Assembly (NCBI RefSeq): GCF_000372445.1
Contig: NZ_AQUY01000001.1
Span: forward strand, 1,060,824 to 1,124,823
Direction: 5' to 3'
DNA from: Corynebacterium ulceribovis DSM 45146
GTDB taxonomy: Bacteria; Actinomycetota; Actinomycetes; Mycobacteriales; Mycobacteriaceae
Length of the DNA stretch: 64,000 bases
Shown here: one piece after another, positions 47,743 to 59,035 of the stretch
Numbering within the stretch: the stretch's first letter is position 1
How the letters are laid out: each line of letters starts with the position of its first letter
Translations under genes and position numbers: made by a program
The notes under the pieces: generated by a model
What the model was told of the DNA's origin: nothing
Databases searched by the model: none
What the model saw: only the letters and a program-made list of their open reading frames with translations

Positions 47743-48300
47743 ATGACCAACCACACAGACGACGTTGTGGTGCTGGTAGACGATTCCGGCAATCCAACCG
47801 GAACGGCACCCCGCGCCACAGTTCACACCACTGATACCCCACTACACCTGGCGTTTTCCACCTTCCTATTCGGTCCAGACAACCGCCTACTCATGACTCG
47901 CCGCGCATTGTCGAAAGTCACCTGGCCCGGCGTCTGGACGAACTCCGCGTGTGGTCACCGTCGGCCGCAGGAATCCCCCGTGGACGCCGCCATGCGACGG
48001 CTTATTGACGAATTGGGCTGCGCACCAAGCGGCCTGAAAGTCGTAGTACCGGACTTCCGCTATCGAGCTGTGGACGCCTCTGGGATTGTGGAGAACGAAT
48101 TCTGCCCCGTCATGGTTGGCCGTATTGATCCGGCGGCGCTGCGTCCAAATCCGGAGGAGATTGCGGAGCTCACCTGGCTGCCGTGGGAAACGGTAGTGCA
48201 GATCGCGGAAACCGCCCCAGAACTAATTAGTCCGTGGGCGGTTTCAGAGATTGCCGAAATTATTCAGCTGGGGATTCATCCGCTGGATCTGCTGGATTAG
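47743..48300 (+). CDS. idi: isopentenyl-diphosphate delta-isomerase, type 1
   Basis: A 185-residue Nudix-fold enzyme interconverting IPP and DMAPP, the building blocks of isoprenoids. The catalytic Cys is in TNSACGHRRPQE and the acidic catalytic/metal residues in RLIDELG and NEFCPVMVG; LTWLPWE near the end is typical. It starts nine bases after the Lrp-like gene. Its last 41 bases overlap the convergent flavoprotein gene. Confidence 0.92.
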   Translation: MTNHTDDVVVLVDDSGNPTGTAPRATVHTTDTPLHLAFSTFLFGPDNRLLMTRRALSKVTWPGVWTNSACGHRRPQESPVDAAMRRLIDELGCAPSGLKVVVPDFRYRAVDASGIVENEFCPVMVGRIDPAALRPNPEEIAELTWLPWETVVQIAETAPELISPWAVSEIAEIIQLGIHPLDLLD

Positions 48301-50086
48301 CAGCGTCTTCAGCGTCTTCTGCGGCTTTCCGGGTCTGCTTTGCGGCGCCATCTGGGCCGATTGGGAAATCGTTTGAGTACATTTTTCCTGGTCGGTCCGC
48401 TGGCAGCTCGCCGAGGAAGCGGCCTGCCTTCATGCCAGTGAACACGCACCCGCCGAGGAAGGTGCCCTCGAGGGCGCTGTTGCCGTGGACACCACCGCCG
48501 CCGAAGCCAGCGGCTTCACCGACCGCGAACAGTCCTGGGAACACCGAACCGTCTGCGCGCAACGCCCGGGAATGCAGGTCAGTTTGCACGCCGCCGAGAG
48601 TTTTCCGGGTGAGCATCCGCAGGCGGACCGCAATGAGCGGGCCGGTCGCTGGGTCCAAAATGCGCTGCGGTTTCGCCGTTCGCACCAGCTTATCGCCGAG
48701 GAATCGGCGCGCATTGTGGATGCTCTGTACCTGGGCGTCCTTCGTGAATGGGTTGGTGATCTGGCGGTCACGGGCATAAATCTGCTCCGCAATTTTCGCA
48801 GCATCCAGCTGCGGTGCATCCGGGCCGGCCAGCGCGTTCATGTCCTTGACTAGGTCAAAGATATTCTCCCGCTGAATCCAGTCTTCGCCCTTATCAATGA
48901 ACTTTTGCACTGGCCCAGGGATACCGCCACCGGTGCGGGAGGCAACCTTTCGCCAGTCTTTATCCGTCAGGTCAGGGTTTTGCTCGGAGCCGGAGAACAT
49001 GATCTCTTTTTCCGCGATTGGCTGGTTGAAGATGAACCAGCTGTAGCTGTGCCCCGTGGACAAAACACGCTGCAAGCTGCGGTTCGTGTCAGCCCCTGGG
49101 AAGTTTGGTGGCTCTAGGCGTTCGCCCGTGGCGTCAAACCACATGGCGCTTGGCCCCGGAATCAGCCGGATACCGTGATTCGGCCAGATGGAATCCCAGT
49201 TGGCCATGCCCTCGGTGTAGTGCCACATCCGAGACTTATTCACCACATTGGCGCCGGAGGCTTCCGCAATTTTCAGCCCAGAACCATCAACATAGGCTGG
49301 GACACCTGTCACGGCGTCGTCAGGCATCGGCCCGAACTTCTCCGTCGGCCAGTTTTCCCGTACCAAGTCGAGGTTGCCGCCGATACCGCCCGTGGCGATG
49401 ACAACGTTCGGAGAGCGGATTTCAAAGTCAGACAGTTCCCGCTCGTTGGATTTCGCGCCGCGTCCCATATAGGCGCAATCTTCGAGCACTTTACCGCGGA
49501 CGCCAACAACTTTGCCGTCCTCCTGGACAATCTCGTCAACTCGGTGGCGCCACGCCCACTGCACGCGGCCCAGCTTTTCTTGCTCCCGTAGCTGCTCTTC
49601 AAAGATTCGGACAATTTCCGGCCCAGTGCCCCACGCCAAGTGGAACCGTGGCACGGAGTTGCCATGCCCATCGGCGCGCCCGTCACCGCGTTCAGCCCAT
49701 CCGACTGTGGGCACGACTCGCAGCCCCAGGCCGCGTAGATAGTCGCGCTTTTCGTAGGTCGCGAAGTTGATGTATTCGCGGGCCCACTTCTTGCCCCAGG
49801 CATCATTGTCACCTTCAGGGTCGAAGTCAGCGGAGCCGAGCCAGTCTTGCCACGCCAGTTCAGCGGAGTCACTGACGCCGAGGCGGCGCTGCTCTGGGGA
49901 ATCAACCAGGAAGAGACCGCCAAGGGACCAGAAAGCCTGGCCACCCAAGTTCGGCGAATCTTCTCGGTCAAGAATCATTACGCGACGACCTGCTTTGGCC
50001 GCTTCATATGCCGTCACCAGTCCGGACAGACCTGAGCCGATGATGATCGCATCTGGTTTGAAGATGGATTCAGAGACGCTCGTCAT
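48260..50086 (-). CDS. FAD-binding dehydrogenase, KstD-like
   Basis: A 608-residue flavoprotein of the fumarate reductase/3-ketosteroid dehydrogenase group. The FAD site is AIIIGSGLSGLVTAYEAAKAG, with GGQAFWSLGGLFLV, VVIATGGIGGN and the C-terminal GLFAVGEAAGFGGGGVHG. Actinobacteria carry many such proteins of unknown substrate, so steroid activity is not implied. The last 25 residues are an Ala/Glu/Asp-rich tail. It overlaps idi tail to tail. Confidence 0.85.
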   Translation of the reverse strand: MTSVSESIFKPDAIIIGSGLSGLVTAYEAAKAGRRVMILDREDSPNLGGQAFWSLGGLFLVDSPEQRRLGVSDSAELAWQDWLGSADFDPEGDNDAWGKKWAREYINFATYEKRDYLRGLGLRVVPTVGWAERGDGRADGHGNSVPRFHLAWGTGPEIVRIFEEQLREQEKLGRVQWAWRHRVDEIVQEDGKVVGVRGKVLEDCAYMGRGAKSNERELSDFEIRSPNVVIATGGIGGNLDLVRENWPTEKFGPMPDDAVTGVPAYVDGSGLKIAEASGANVVNKSRMWHYTEGMANWDSIWPNHGIRLIPGPSAMWFDATGERLEPPNFPGADTNRSLQRVLSTGHSYSWFIFNQPIAEKEIMFSGSEQNPDLTDKDWRKVASRTGGGIPGPVQKFIDKGEDWIQRENIFDLVKDMNALAGPDAPQLDAAKIAEQIYARDRQITNPFTKDAQVQSIHNARRFLGDKLVRTAKPQRILDPATGPLIAVRLRMLTRKTLGGVQTDLHSRALRADGSVFPGLFAVGEAAGFGGGGVHGNSALEGTFLGGCVFTGMKAGRFLGELPADRPGKMYSNDFPIGPDGAAKQTRKAAEDAEDAANPADPADESPAE

Positions 50087-50101
50087 GATTGCTCCTTCAC
50101 T

Positions 50102-50140
50102 AGCATCGCCTTTGATTTACTTACAAAACTAGCGATGCTT
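50102..50140. promoter_or_regulatory. inverted repeat upstream of the flavoprotein gene
   Basis: AGCATCGC (50102-50109) and GCGATGCT (50131-50138) form a perfect dyad around an AT-rich centre, 16 bases before the start codon. This fits a repressor operator; a small hairpin CTTTCGG/CCGAAG follows at 50140-50156. Confidence 0.5.
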
Positions 50141-50212
50141 TCGGGTAGCCGAAGCGAAACTCCAAAAATGCACAAAATAGTTACAACTTGTATGCCGCCG
50201 TCACCAAGTGGA

Positions 50213-51544
50213 CTATCGCCGACCCAATTGTCGGACTCGGCGCCGCAACACCGTTTGCGCCACGTCAATCCGCTCTGACTGCAGTAACGCTAGGAGCAGC
50301 GCGAAATACCACGTCCACAATCGGCGGTACACACGGTCGAATCCGAGGCCTGCGGCTTCGCGTTGGCGCGCTTCAAACAATCCCTGCCACTGCTCAATGG
50401 TCTGCACGTAGTGCCCAGGAAATGACGCCTCTTCACAGACCCGCAAGCCAGTGTGCTTATCGGCAGCCTGCCGAATCTCCTCAGCCGTTGGCAGCCACAA
50501 TTTCGGCCACAAATAGGCCCGCAACGTGTCGAGAGCCCAACCAGCTTCCGAATCGAATCCGGCAGTTGCCCGCAGGTTCTGCATCACAATGACGCCATCT
50601 TCTGCCAGCAACCGGTCCGCCGCGTGGAGGTACCGCACCAGGCCACCGCGCCCTAAGGTTTCCACACGTTCGACCGAAAATATGCAATCAAACATGCCAG
50701 AAAATTCCCGAGGATTGGGAATAGCAGTGGGCGTTTCGACGATACGAATTGCCCCAAGCAGACCGGCTTCCTCAAAGCGCTCCGCCACAGCATCGGCTTC
50801 GTCTAGGTCAGAGGTCATGACGGTCACGCTGGCGCCGCGCTCAGCTGCCCGGATCGCTAGTTCCCCACCCGACGATGGCCATTCCAGTACTCGGTCACCC
50901 GCTCGCACCTGCGCTGAATCAAGCATCCGATCGATACGACGGGCTTGAGCATCAACTAGGTCTGCACGATCAATCGGATCCGGGGCAGCAATATCAACGA
51001 GATCGATGACGTTGGACTGTGGGATACCGCGACGTCCCGCGCCGGGCACAAATGATTCCACTGGCGTGCGCACGGTGGTTCGCACTCCGGTGGCGAATAA
51101 TGCGGAGGCTGCGGTGAGTTTATCGCCGGTATACAACGCTACGAGGTCACTTGGTAGTTGTCCGCCGTCCCCATCGCCTTGGTGCTGCGTCAATAGCCCA
51201 TGGGAGCCGGCGAGTTTGCGCCATTGCCGAGTAACCGGTGAATCCAACCCAGCCGTAAGCAACGCAGTGATGGTCTCGGTGAGGTCTGCGCTGGTCCATT
51301 CTTTGGCCAAGAAACTCTCCAGCAGTCCGACCCAGCCAAACTCGGCGATCCGGGCGTATGTCGCGGAGTCGGAGATAGTCAGAGCGTGGTCGTTGAGAGC
51401 GCCGTGGTGTTCGGCTAACTTAGCTATCCGGCGGCGCATCAAAATGGTGCGCATCCCTACGGCATGACTTGCTGTCGAAGGGATAGCCGCAACACCTGGC
51501 CATAACTCAGCATCGACATGCGGAACCATGGGTTCATGCTTCAT
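50213..51544 (-). CDS. cyclopropane fatty acid synthase-like methyltransferase
   Basis: A 443-residue SAM-dependent enzyme of the CFA synthase family. The last 270 residues hold the fold: VRAGDRVLEWPSSGGELAIRAAERGA (SAM motif I), VTVMTSDLDEADAVAERFEEAGL, FDCIFSVERVETLG and the conserved CEEASFPGHYVQTIEQWQGLF. Motif I is unusual (WPSSGGE in place of GCGWG), so activity may differ from classical CFA synthase. The N-terminal part is a helical domain. Confidence 0.8.
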   Translation of the reverse strand: MKHEPMVPHVDAELWPGVAAIPSTASHAVGMRTILMRRRIAKLAEHHGALNDHALTISDSATYARIAEFGWVGLLESFLAKEWTSADLTETITALLTAGLDSPVTRQWRKLAGSHGLLTQHQGDGDGGQLPSDLVALYTGDKLTAASALFATGVRTTVRTPVESFVPGAGRRGIPQSNVIDLVDIAAPDPIDRADLVDAQARRIDRMLDSAQVRAGDRVLEWPSSGGELAIRAAERGASVTVMTSDLDEADAVAERFEEAGLLGAIRIVETPTAIPNPREFSGMFDCIFSVERVETLGRGGLVRYLHAADRLLAEDGVIVMQNLRATAGFDSEAGWALDTLRAYLWPKLWLPTAEEIRQAADKHTGLRVCEEASFPGHYVQTIEQWQGLFEARQREAAGLGFDRVYRRLWTWYFALLLALLQSERIDVAQTVLRRRVRQLGRR

Positions 51545-51700
51545 AAAAGTTGCCCCCTAGCTCCTCGTCATTTGGGTCACCCCTTTGAGGATACCGACCG
51601 AACTACCTGCACCTTGGTAGCCTAGTTCTGTGTGTTGCACCCTATAGGCCTATCATGTCCCCGGTAACCATTTATTAAATTTTGATGGAGGACCCCATCC

Positions 51701-53101
51701 ATGGCTGATAAGCCTTACCACCCAGAGAGCGGCCGAGCACACGTAGTGATCATCGGCTCCGGATTCGGTGGTCTTTTCGCAGCGAAGAAGCTGAAAGACG
51801 CAGACGTCGATGTCACGCTCATCGACCGCACTAACCACCACCTGTTCCAGCCATTGCTGTACCAGGTAGCAACCGGCATGCTCTCTTCCGGCGAAATCGC
51901 ACCGTCGACCCGTCTGATCCTGGACAACCAGCCAAACACCACGGTCATCCAAGGTGACGTCACCAACATTGACGTGGACAACAAGATTGTCACCGCCAAG
52001 CTGGCCGATATCACCGGCGAGTTTGCCTACGACTACCTCATCGTCGCGGCGGGCGCTGGCCAGTCGTACTTCGGTAACGACCACTTCTCCGAGTTCGCCC
52101 CAGGCATGAAGACCATCGACGATGCCCTGGAGCTGCGTGCCCGCATCATCGCTGCCTTCGAGCAGGCTGAACTGACCACCGACCCAGTTGAGCGCGAACG
52201 TCTGCTGACCTTCACCATTGTCGGCGCCGGCCCAACTGGTGTGGAGCTGGCTGGTCAGGTCGCTGAGCTGGCGAACCGTACCCTGAAGTCTTCTTACTCC
52301 AACTACGACCCACACGCTGCGCGCGTCATCCTGCTGGACGGCGCGCCACAGGTCCTGCCACCATTCGGCAAGCGTCTGGGCCGAAACGCACAGCGCACCC
52401 TGGAAAAGCTCGGTGTCTCGGTCCGCCTGAACTGCCTGGTGACCAACGTCACCGAAGAAGGCGTGACCTACAAGAACGCCAAGGATGGCTCGGAAACCTT
52501 CATCCCATCCTTCTGCAAGATCTGGTCCGCGGGTGTCGCTGCATCCCCACTTGGCAAGATGATTGCTGAACAGACTGGCGCAGAGCTCGACCGCGCTGGT
52601 CGCGTCCAGGTCAACAAGGACCTGTCGGTTGCAGACCACCCAGAAATTTTCGTGATTGGCGACATGATGCACCTTGCTGGCGAGTCCGGTGCCCCACTGC
52701 CAGGCGTGGCTCAGGTCGCTATGCAGGGTGGCGAATACGCCGCTGACCAGATCGGTGCCGAGGTCTTTGGCCGCCTAGAAGGCCAGCGCGAAGACTTCAC
52801 CTACTTCGACAAGGGTTCGATGGCCACTGTCTCCCGCTTCTCCGCTGTGGTGAAGATGGGCAAGGTCGAGGTCACCGGCTTCATCGGCTGGATGCTGTGG
52901 CTCGTTGTCCACCTGATGTTCTTGGTGGGCTTCCGTAACCGCTTCGTCTCCGCGTTCGCGTGGGGTCTGAACGTCCTGACCCGCGACCGCTACCAGATGG
53001 TGTCGACCCGTCAGCAGATGTACGCCCGTCGTGCGCTGGACCAACTCAAGGATCTGTCCGGTGACGAACTCCTTGAAGTTCGTGACACCGGCCGCCGCTA
53101 A
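51701..53101 (+). CDS. ndh: type II NADH dehydrogenase
   Basis: A 466-residue membrane-bound flavoenzyme that passes electrons from NADH to menaquinone without pumping protons. FAD motif VVIIGSGFGGLFAAKKL, NAD motif FTIVGAGPTGVELAGQVAEL, the quinone-site region VAMQGGEYAADQI and a C-terminal hydrophobic anchor (GFIGWMLWLVVHLMFLVGF). TGGAGGA precedes the ATG. Overlaps the thioesterase gene by four bases, tail to tail. Confidence 0.95.
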   Translation: MADKPYHPESGRAHVVIIGSGFGGLFAAKKLKDADVDVTLIDRTNHHLFQPLLYQVATGMLSSGEIAPSTRLILDNQPNTTVIQGDVTNIDVDNKIVTAKLADITGEFAYDYLIVAAGAGQSYFGNDHFSEFAPGMKTIDDALELRARIIAAFEQAELTTDPVERERLLTFTIVGAGPTGVELAGQVAELANRTLKSSYSNYDPHAARVILLDGAPQVLPPFGKRLGRNAQRTLEKLGVSVRLNCLVTNVTEEGVTYKNAKDGSETFIPSFCKIWSAGVAASPLGKMIAEQTGAELDRAGRVQVNKDLSVADHPEIFVIGDMMHLAGESGAPLPGVAQVAMQGGEYAADQIGAEVFGRLEGQREDFTYFDKGSMATVSRFSAVVKMGKVEVTGFIGWMLWLVVHLMFLVGFRNRFVSAFAWGLNVLTRDRYQMVSTRQQMYARRALDQLKDLSGDELLEVRDTGRR

Positions 53102-53580
53102 CCAAGCACTGCAAGCCGCAAGTTCGTCCGAGCCAATGGCTTGCCGGTGTCGGCATCGACGTGGTTAATCAACCACAAATGATGGGTACGACCTTTATGC
53201 ACCAACGTCGCAGTTGAGTGAATGGTCGTACCCACTTTTGATGAGCGAATAAAGTCCGTGTTGTTGGCCGTACCAACAACCGGTGTGCTCAAGTCAGCCC
53301 CCGCAGCAATGAACGCGGCAATCGAGCCAGCGGTTTCACCCAACGCCGCGTATACCCCACCGTGGGTTATGCCCCATGGCTGGCAATGCTCCGGCCCGAC
53401 GGTCAGCTCCACCGTGATGCCCTCTGGCCCCGCCGCCAGGTACCGGTCCCCGATGAGTTTGTCGAAATTTTCTGGGGCCCCAGGACCCGCCATTCCATTG
53501 TTGAGCTGCTCAATTTCAGCTGTCGTTAGTTCCCGCTGCGTCGCGGTGCGGATCAACTCGGTGAAAATTTCAGCGCTCAA
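53098..53580 (-). CDS. PaaI family hotdog thioesterase
   Basis: A 160-residue hotdog-fold protein. GPEHCQPWGITHGGVYAALGETAGSIAAFIA is the PaaI/YbgC-type helix with the HGG motif and catalytic acid, followed by the VGTANNTDFIRSSKVGTTIHSTATLVHKGRTHHLW strands. Such enzymes hydrolyse acyl-CoA thioesters. It is divergent from gnd with 139 bases between. Confidence 0.88.
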   Translation of the reverse strand: MSAEIFTELIRTATQRELTTAEIEQLNNGMAGPGAPENFDKLIGDRYLAAGPEGITVELTVGPEHCQPWGITHGGVYAALGETAGSIAAFIAAGADLSTPVVGTANNTDFIRSSKVGTTIHSTATLVHKGRTHHLWLINHVDADTGKPLARTNLRLAVLG

Positions 53581-53719
53581 GGCCGTACCCTTTCGTCAAA
53601 AAGCCCAATGGTGTGGATGCAGCTAACCGTAACGGAAATTACCAACCGAAACTGCTCTGTTTGCATAATTAGTGCGCGCGGCGTTCGAATCCGACGGGTG
53701 GACAGGTAGAGTGGTGCAG

Positions 53720-55198
<1,479 letters not shown>

Positions 55199-55222
55199 CC
55201 CGAAGGAAAACCACCCAGAGTG

Positions 55223-56587
55223 ATGGCTGAACCAGAAAGTCCGAGTCGAAGTTTTACCGACCTCGGCATCAATGTTGAGGTCGCTAAAGCCCTACGCAGC
55301 TGCGGCATTACCGAGCCGTTTCCGATCCAGGAAGCGGCAATCCCCGATGCCCTAGCCGGCCGAGATGTCCTAGGCCGCGGACCGACTGGCTCCGGCAAAA
55401 CCCTCAGTTTCGGGCTGCCCATGGTGCAGCGGCTATCGGGCCGCTCCTCCAAAGCCGGTACCCCACGAGGTCTGGTGCTGGTGCCGACCCGAGAACTAGC
55501 CGAACAAGTCAGCGCAGACTTGGCGCTGCCGGCTGCGGCGCTTGGCCAACGCGTGGTCTCTGTCATTGGTGGAGTGTCCATCAATGTGCAGAAAAAGGCT
55601 TTGCTCACCCCCGTGGACATTGTGGTTGCTACACCTGGCCGAGCTAAAGACCTGATTGGCCAAGGTGCGCTGAACCTGTCGCAGGTGGAAATCACGGCGC
55701 TAGATGAAGCCGACCACATGGCAGATATGGGCTTTTTGCCGCAGGTCGTGGATTTGCTGGCTCGCACTCCTGCCAATGGTCAGAGGTTGCTGTTTTCCGC
55801 CACCTTGGATGGTGATGTGGCAAAACTCGTTGATCGGTTTATGAACGACCCAGTTGAACACGCCACCGCCCCATCCGAGGCTGCGGTAACCACCATGGAG
55901 CACTACGTGTTCCGCGTGGAATCGCGGGAAGAAAAGAACCTCATCGCGGCTGAAATCGCGCTGCGGCCTGGTAAAACCATTATGTTTGTCCGCACTCGAT
56001 ACGGCGTGGACAAGCAGGTGAAGAAGCTGACCCGCGCTGGGGTGCGCTGCGCTGGGCTGCACGGCGATAAAGGCCAAACCACGCGGGCAAAAGCACTGGC
56101 TGGTTTTGCTGATGGGTCGATTCCAGTGTTGGTGGCCACCGACCTTGTGGCCCGCGGAATCGATGTCGCTGCCGTTTCTTTGGTGGTGCATGTCGACCCG
56201 CCAGCGGAGCACAAAGCCTATGTGCACCGTGCTGGTCGTACCGCCCGTGCGGGTGAATCCGGCACTGTTGTGACGTTGGTGTTGCCGCCGCAGGTCGACG
56301 ATGTCGAAAAGATGTTTGCTCGCGCTGGCGTATCGCCGACGGAGCTGCCGGTGACTCCGGGCTGCCCAGAGTTGGTGCAGATTACTGGGGCTCGGCCAGA
56401 ACTGGTCAAGCAGGTCGCCGCGCCGCAGCAGGCTGCGACGAAGCCAGCGGGTAAGTCTGGGAAGAAGCCTGCCGGTAAGGCAGCGCAGAAATCTTCGGGT
56501 GGTTCTTCTGGCTCTCGGTCGGCGCGGGGCCGCGTGCAACCGTCTCGCCCGCACCGTAAGAAGCGTCCGCGGCCAAAGAAGAGCTGA
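55223..56587 (+). CDS. DEAD-box RNA helicase
   Basis: A 454-residue helicase. Motif Q/FPIQEAAIP, Walker A GPTGSGKT, Ia PTRELAEQ, Ib TPGR, II DEAD (LDEADHMADMGF), III SAT and VI HRAGRTARAGESG are all present. The C-terminal 60 residues are a Lys/Ser/Gly-rich basic tail for RNA contact. It remodels RNA structure, probably in ribosome assembly or RNA decay. It lies 24 bases after gnd on the same strand. Confidence 0.9.
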   Translation: MAEPESPSRSFTDLGINVEVAKALRSCGITEPFPIQEAAIPDALAGRDVLGRGPTGSGKTLSFGLPMVQRLSGRSSKAGTPRGLVLVPTRELAEQVSADLALPAAALGQRVVSVIGGVSINVQKKALLTPVDIVVATPGRAKDLIGQGALNLSQVEITALDEADHMADMGFLPQVVDLLARTPANGQRLLFSATLDGDVAKLVDRFMNDPVEHATAPSEAAVTTMEHYVFRVESREEKNLIAAEIALRPGKTIMFVRTRYGVDKQVKKLTRAGVRCAGLHGDKGQTTRAKALAGFADGSIPVLVATDLVARGIDVAAVSLVVHVDPPAEHKAYVHRAGRTARAGESGTVVTLVLPPQVDDVEKMFARAGVSPTELPVTPGCPELVQITGARPELVKQVAAPQQAATKPAGKSGKKPAGKAAQKSSGGSSGSRSARGRVQPSRPHRKKRPRPKKS

Positions 56588-56595
56588 CAATAGCC

Positions 56596-57984
56596 ATGGA
56601 TGTTTTGTATAGCTTGCTGGCATTGCTGGGGTTTGTGGCTTTGACTGCCTCTACCGGCGTGTTCGTTGCCATTGAGTTTGCACTGACCGGCATGGAGCGC
56701 TCCACCATTGAAACCGCGGCTCGCACTCGCGGCGATACGCCAGCCCGCGCTGTGCTGAAGGCGCACAACACGCTGTCCTTTCAGCTGTCGGGCGCGCAGC
56801 TGGGCATCACGCTGACTACTCTGGCAACCGGTTTTCTGGCAGAGCCAGTGTTGGCCCGGTTCTTCACTCCCCTGCTCGAATTATTCGGCATGTCCGATAC
56901 CAGCGCCACTGCGGTGGCGTTGGTGTTGGCGCTGATAATCGCCACCATCCTGTCGATGGTGTACGGCGAGTTGGTGCCGAAGAATATGGCCATTTCTAGG
57001 CCGATGGCGACCGCCCGATATGTGGTGTTGCCCGTCATGGCGTTCAACCGAGTCTTCGCATTGTTTATCCGCGGCATGAATAACTCCGCGAATTTCCTAG
57101 TCCGCAAACTGGGCATTGAACCCGCGGATGAATTGGCTTCCGCCCGGTCACCACAAGAATTGGCTGCGCTGGTACGCAACTCCGCTCAGCACGGCTCCCT
57201 CAAGTCCGCCGATGCGCTGCTACTCGACCGTTCGTTAAAGTTCGGCGAAACATCAGCCGAAGATTTAATGACCCCGCGGTCCACCGTGGAGTTCCTGCAG
57301 GCAACCGACACGGTCATCGACCTGCTGAAGGTGGCCTCTGAAACTGGGCACTCCCGATTCCCAGTCGCTGACGGAGACCTAGATGACACCATTGGTGTGG
57401 TGCACGTCAAGGACGCGTTTTCGGTTCCGGCGGCCCGCCGCTACACCACGACGGTGGGGTCACTGGCCAAGCCGGTGCCAGTACTGCCAACCAGTTTGGA
57501 TGGCGATGCTGTGCTGAACCGAGTTCGCGCTGCCGGTTCACAGGTCGCGCTTATCGCTGATGAATACGGTGGCACCGCAGGCATTGTCACGATTGAAGAT
57601 GTCGTGGAGGAAATCCTCGGTGAGGTCTATGACGAATATGACGATGCCGAGGCGGAACGGGAAATCCGCCGGACTGGTTCACATTCATGGAACTGCTCTG
57701 GTTTGGTGCGGGTCGACGAGCTTGCTCATCGGATCGGCTATTTCCCGCCGGAAGGGCCATATGAATCCTTGGGTGGGTTGCTTATGACGGTTTTGGGCCG
57801 GATCCCGCAGGAAGGTGACCGGGTGTTGCTGCCGGAAACTGAGCGGGATGCGCTCGATGAGTTTGAGTCCGGTATTCCAGGCCGGTGGTATGCCCGTGTT
57901 GCGCAGATGGATGGCCGCCGCATCGACCGTGCGGTATTAACGCCAATTACGGCAGAGCAGGCGAAGGAGATGTTCCATGAGTGA
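56596..57984 (+). CDS. hemolysin-family CNNM/CorC-like membrane protein
   Basis: A 462-residue protein with a DUF21 (CNNM) membrane domain of about four helices (residues 1-190; QLGITLTTLATGFLAEP, VYGELVPKNMA), two CBS domains (about 205-340) and a CorC_HlyC C-terminal domain (SWNCSGLVRVDELAHRIGYFPPEGPYESLGG). The family is linked to magnesium export or cation tolerance. It is followed by a second member with overlapping genes. Confidence 0.9.
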   Translation: MDVLYSLLALLGFVALTASTGVFVAIEFALTGMERSTIETAARTRGDTPARAVLKAHNTLSFQLSGAQLGITLTTLATGFLAEPVLARFFTPLLELFGMSDTSATAVALVLALIIATILSMVYGELVPKNMAISRPMATARYVVLPVMAFNRVFALFIRGMNNSANFLVRKLGIEPADELASARSPQELAALVRNSAQHGSLKSADALLLDRSLKFGETSAEDLMTPRSTVEFLQATDTVIDLLKVASETGHSRFPVADGDLDDTIGVVHVKDAFSVPAARRYTTTVGSLAKPVPVLPTSLDGDAVLNRVRAAGSQVALIADEYGGTAGIVTIEDVVEEILGEVYDEYDDAEAEREIRRTGSHSWNCSGLVRVDELAHRIGYFPPEGPYESLGGLLMTVLGRIPQEGDRVLLPETERDALDEFESGIPGRWYARVAQMDGRRIDRAVLTPITAEQAKEMFHE

Positions 57985-59035
57985 TCTCGTTGGTGTCAGT
58001 CTGACGGTCCTGCTCCTAGCCATTAACGCATTTTTTGTGGGTGCGGAGTTTGCGTTGATTTCGGCGCGCCGCGACCGGTTGGAAACCTTGATTTCGCAGG
58101 GTAATCGCCGGGCGCGGGTGGTGTTGGATGCAACTGAGCATTTGTCGCTGATGTTGGCCGCCGCCCAGCTCGGCATCACAATTGCCTCTTTGCTGCTGGG
58201 TAAAGTCTCCGAACCAGCGATCGCGCATCTGTTGGACCGGCCATTTCAGGCCATTGGTGTGCCGGAGTCGCTGCAAAGCCCGCTGTCGTTTGCGATTGCT
58301 CTGCTGTTGGTGACCATTTTGCACATTATTTTGGGTGAGATGGTGCCGAAGAATATCGCGCTGGCCGGGCCGGAAACCATGGCAATGTGGCTGGTTCCAG
58401 CCCATATGGTGTTCTTCAAGCTGACCAAGCCATTCCTGTTGGCGTTGAACTGGGTGGCGCGCATGACGCTGCGCCTATTCGGAATTGAGCAGAAAGATGA
58501 GCTGGATTCTGCGGTGAATTCCGTGGAGTTGGCGTCGATGATTTCTGAGTCCCGCCAGGAAGGCTTGCTCGATGCGGAAGAACACGCCCGGTTGTCGAAA
58601 GCGCTGCGCACGTCTAAGCGCCGTCTCGATGAGGTGCTTATCCCTTACGACAAGGTTGTCACTTTGCCGTATCGGGATTCCGGCCCGACGGTCGGCGATT
58701 TGGAAGATGCCGTCGCCGAAACTGGTTTTTCCCGCTTCCCGGTGTGCACGAGTACGGGCACATATGTGGGTTATGTGCACGTCAAGGACATGTTGGATCA
58801 GATGCTGCAGCCTAATACGGGCCGCGACACGGTCATTGATGCGGAGGATATCCGGCCACTGCTCAATGTGAACCCCGATGGCGCGATGGATGAAACGTTG
58901 CGATTGTTGCGCCGTCAGCAGGCGCATATGGCGCAGGTGCACCGAGGCGTTAAGCTTTTGGGCATCATCACCCTCGAAGATCTGATTGAAGAGTATGTCG
59001 GACAAGTGCACGACTGGACCCATGACGACGCCTAA
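57977..59035 (+). CDS. hemolysin-family CNNM/CorC-like membrane protein, short form
   Basis: A 352-residue paralogue of the preceding gene, with the DUF21 membrane domain (QLGITIASLLLGKVSEPAI, LGEMVPKNIALAGPE) and two CBS domains (about 205-330), but ending after LGIITLEDLIEEYVG without the CorC_HlyC domain. It overlaps the upstream gene by eight bases. The pair probably forms a heteromer in ion transport. Confidence 0.9.
   Translation: MSDLVGVSLTVLLLAINAFFVGAEFALISARRDRLETLISQGNRRARVVLDATEHLSLMLAAAQLGITIASLLLGKVSEPAIAHLLDRPFQAIGVPESLQSPLSFAIALLLVTILHIILGEMVPKNIALAGPETMAMWLVPAHMVFFKLTKPFLLALNWVARMTLRLFGIEQKDELDSAVNSVELASMISESRQEGLLDAEEHARLSKALRTSKRRLDEVLIPYDKVVTLPYRDSGPTVGDLEDAVAETGFSRFPVCTSTGTYVGYVHVKDMLDQMLQPNTGRDTVIDAEDIRPLLNVNPDGAMDETLRLLRRQQAHMAQVHRGVKLLGIITLEDLIEEYVGQVHDWTHDDA

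Noticed and set aside
51653-52672. 339-residue minus-strand frame opposite ndh
   Set aside because: Antisense shadow of a clear NADH dehydrogenase gene; composition shows no family pattern.
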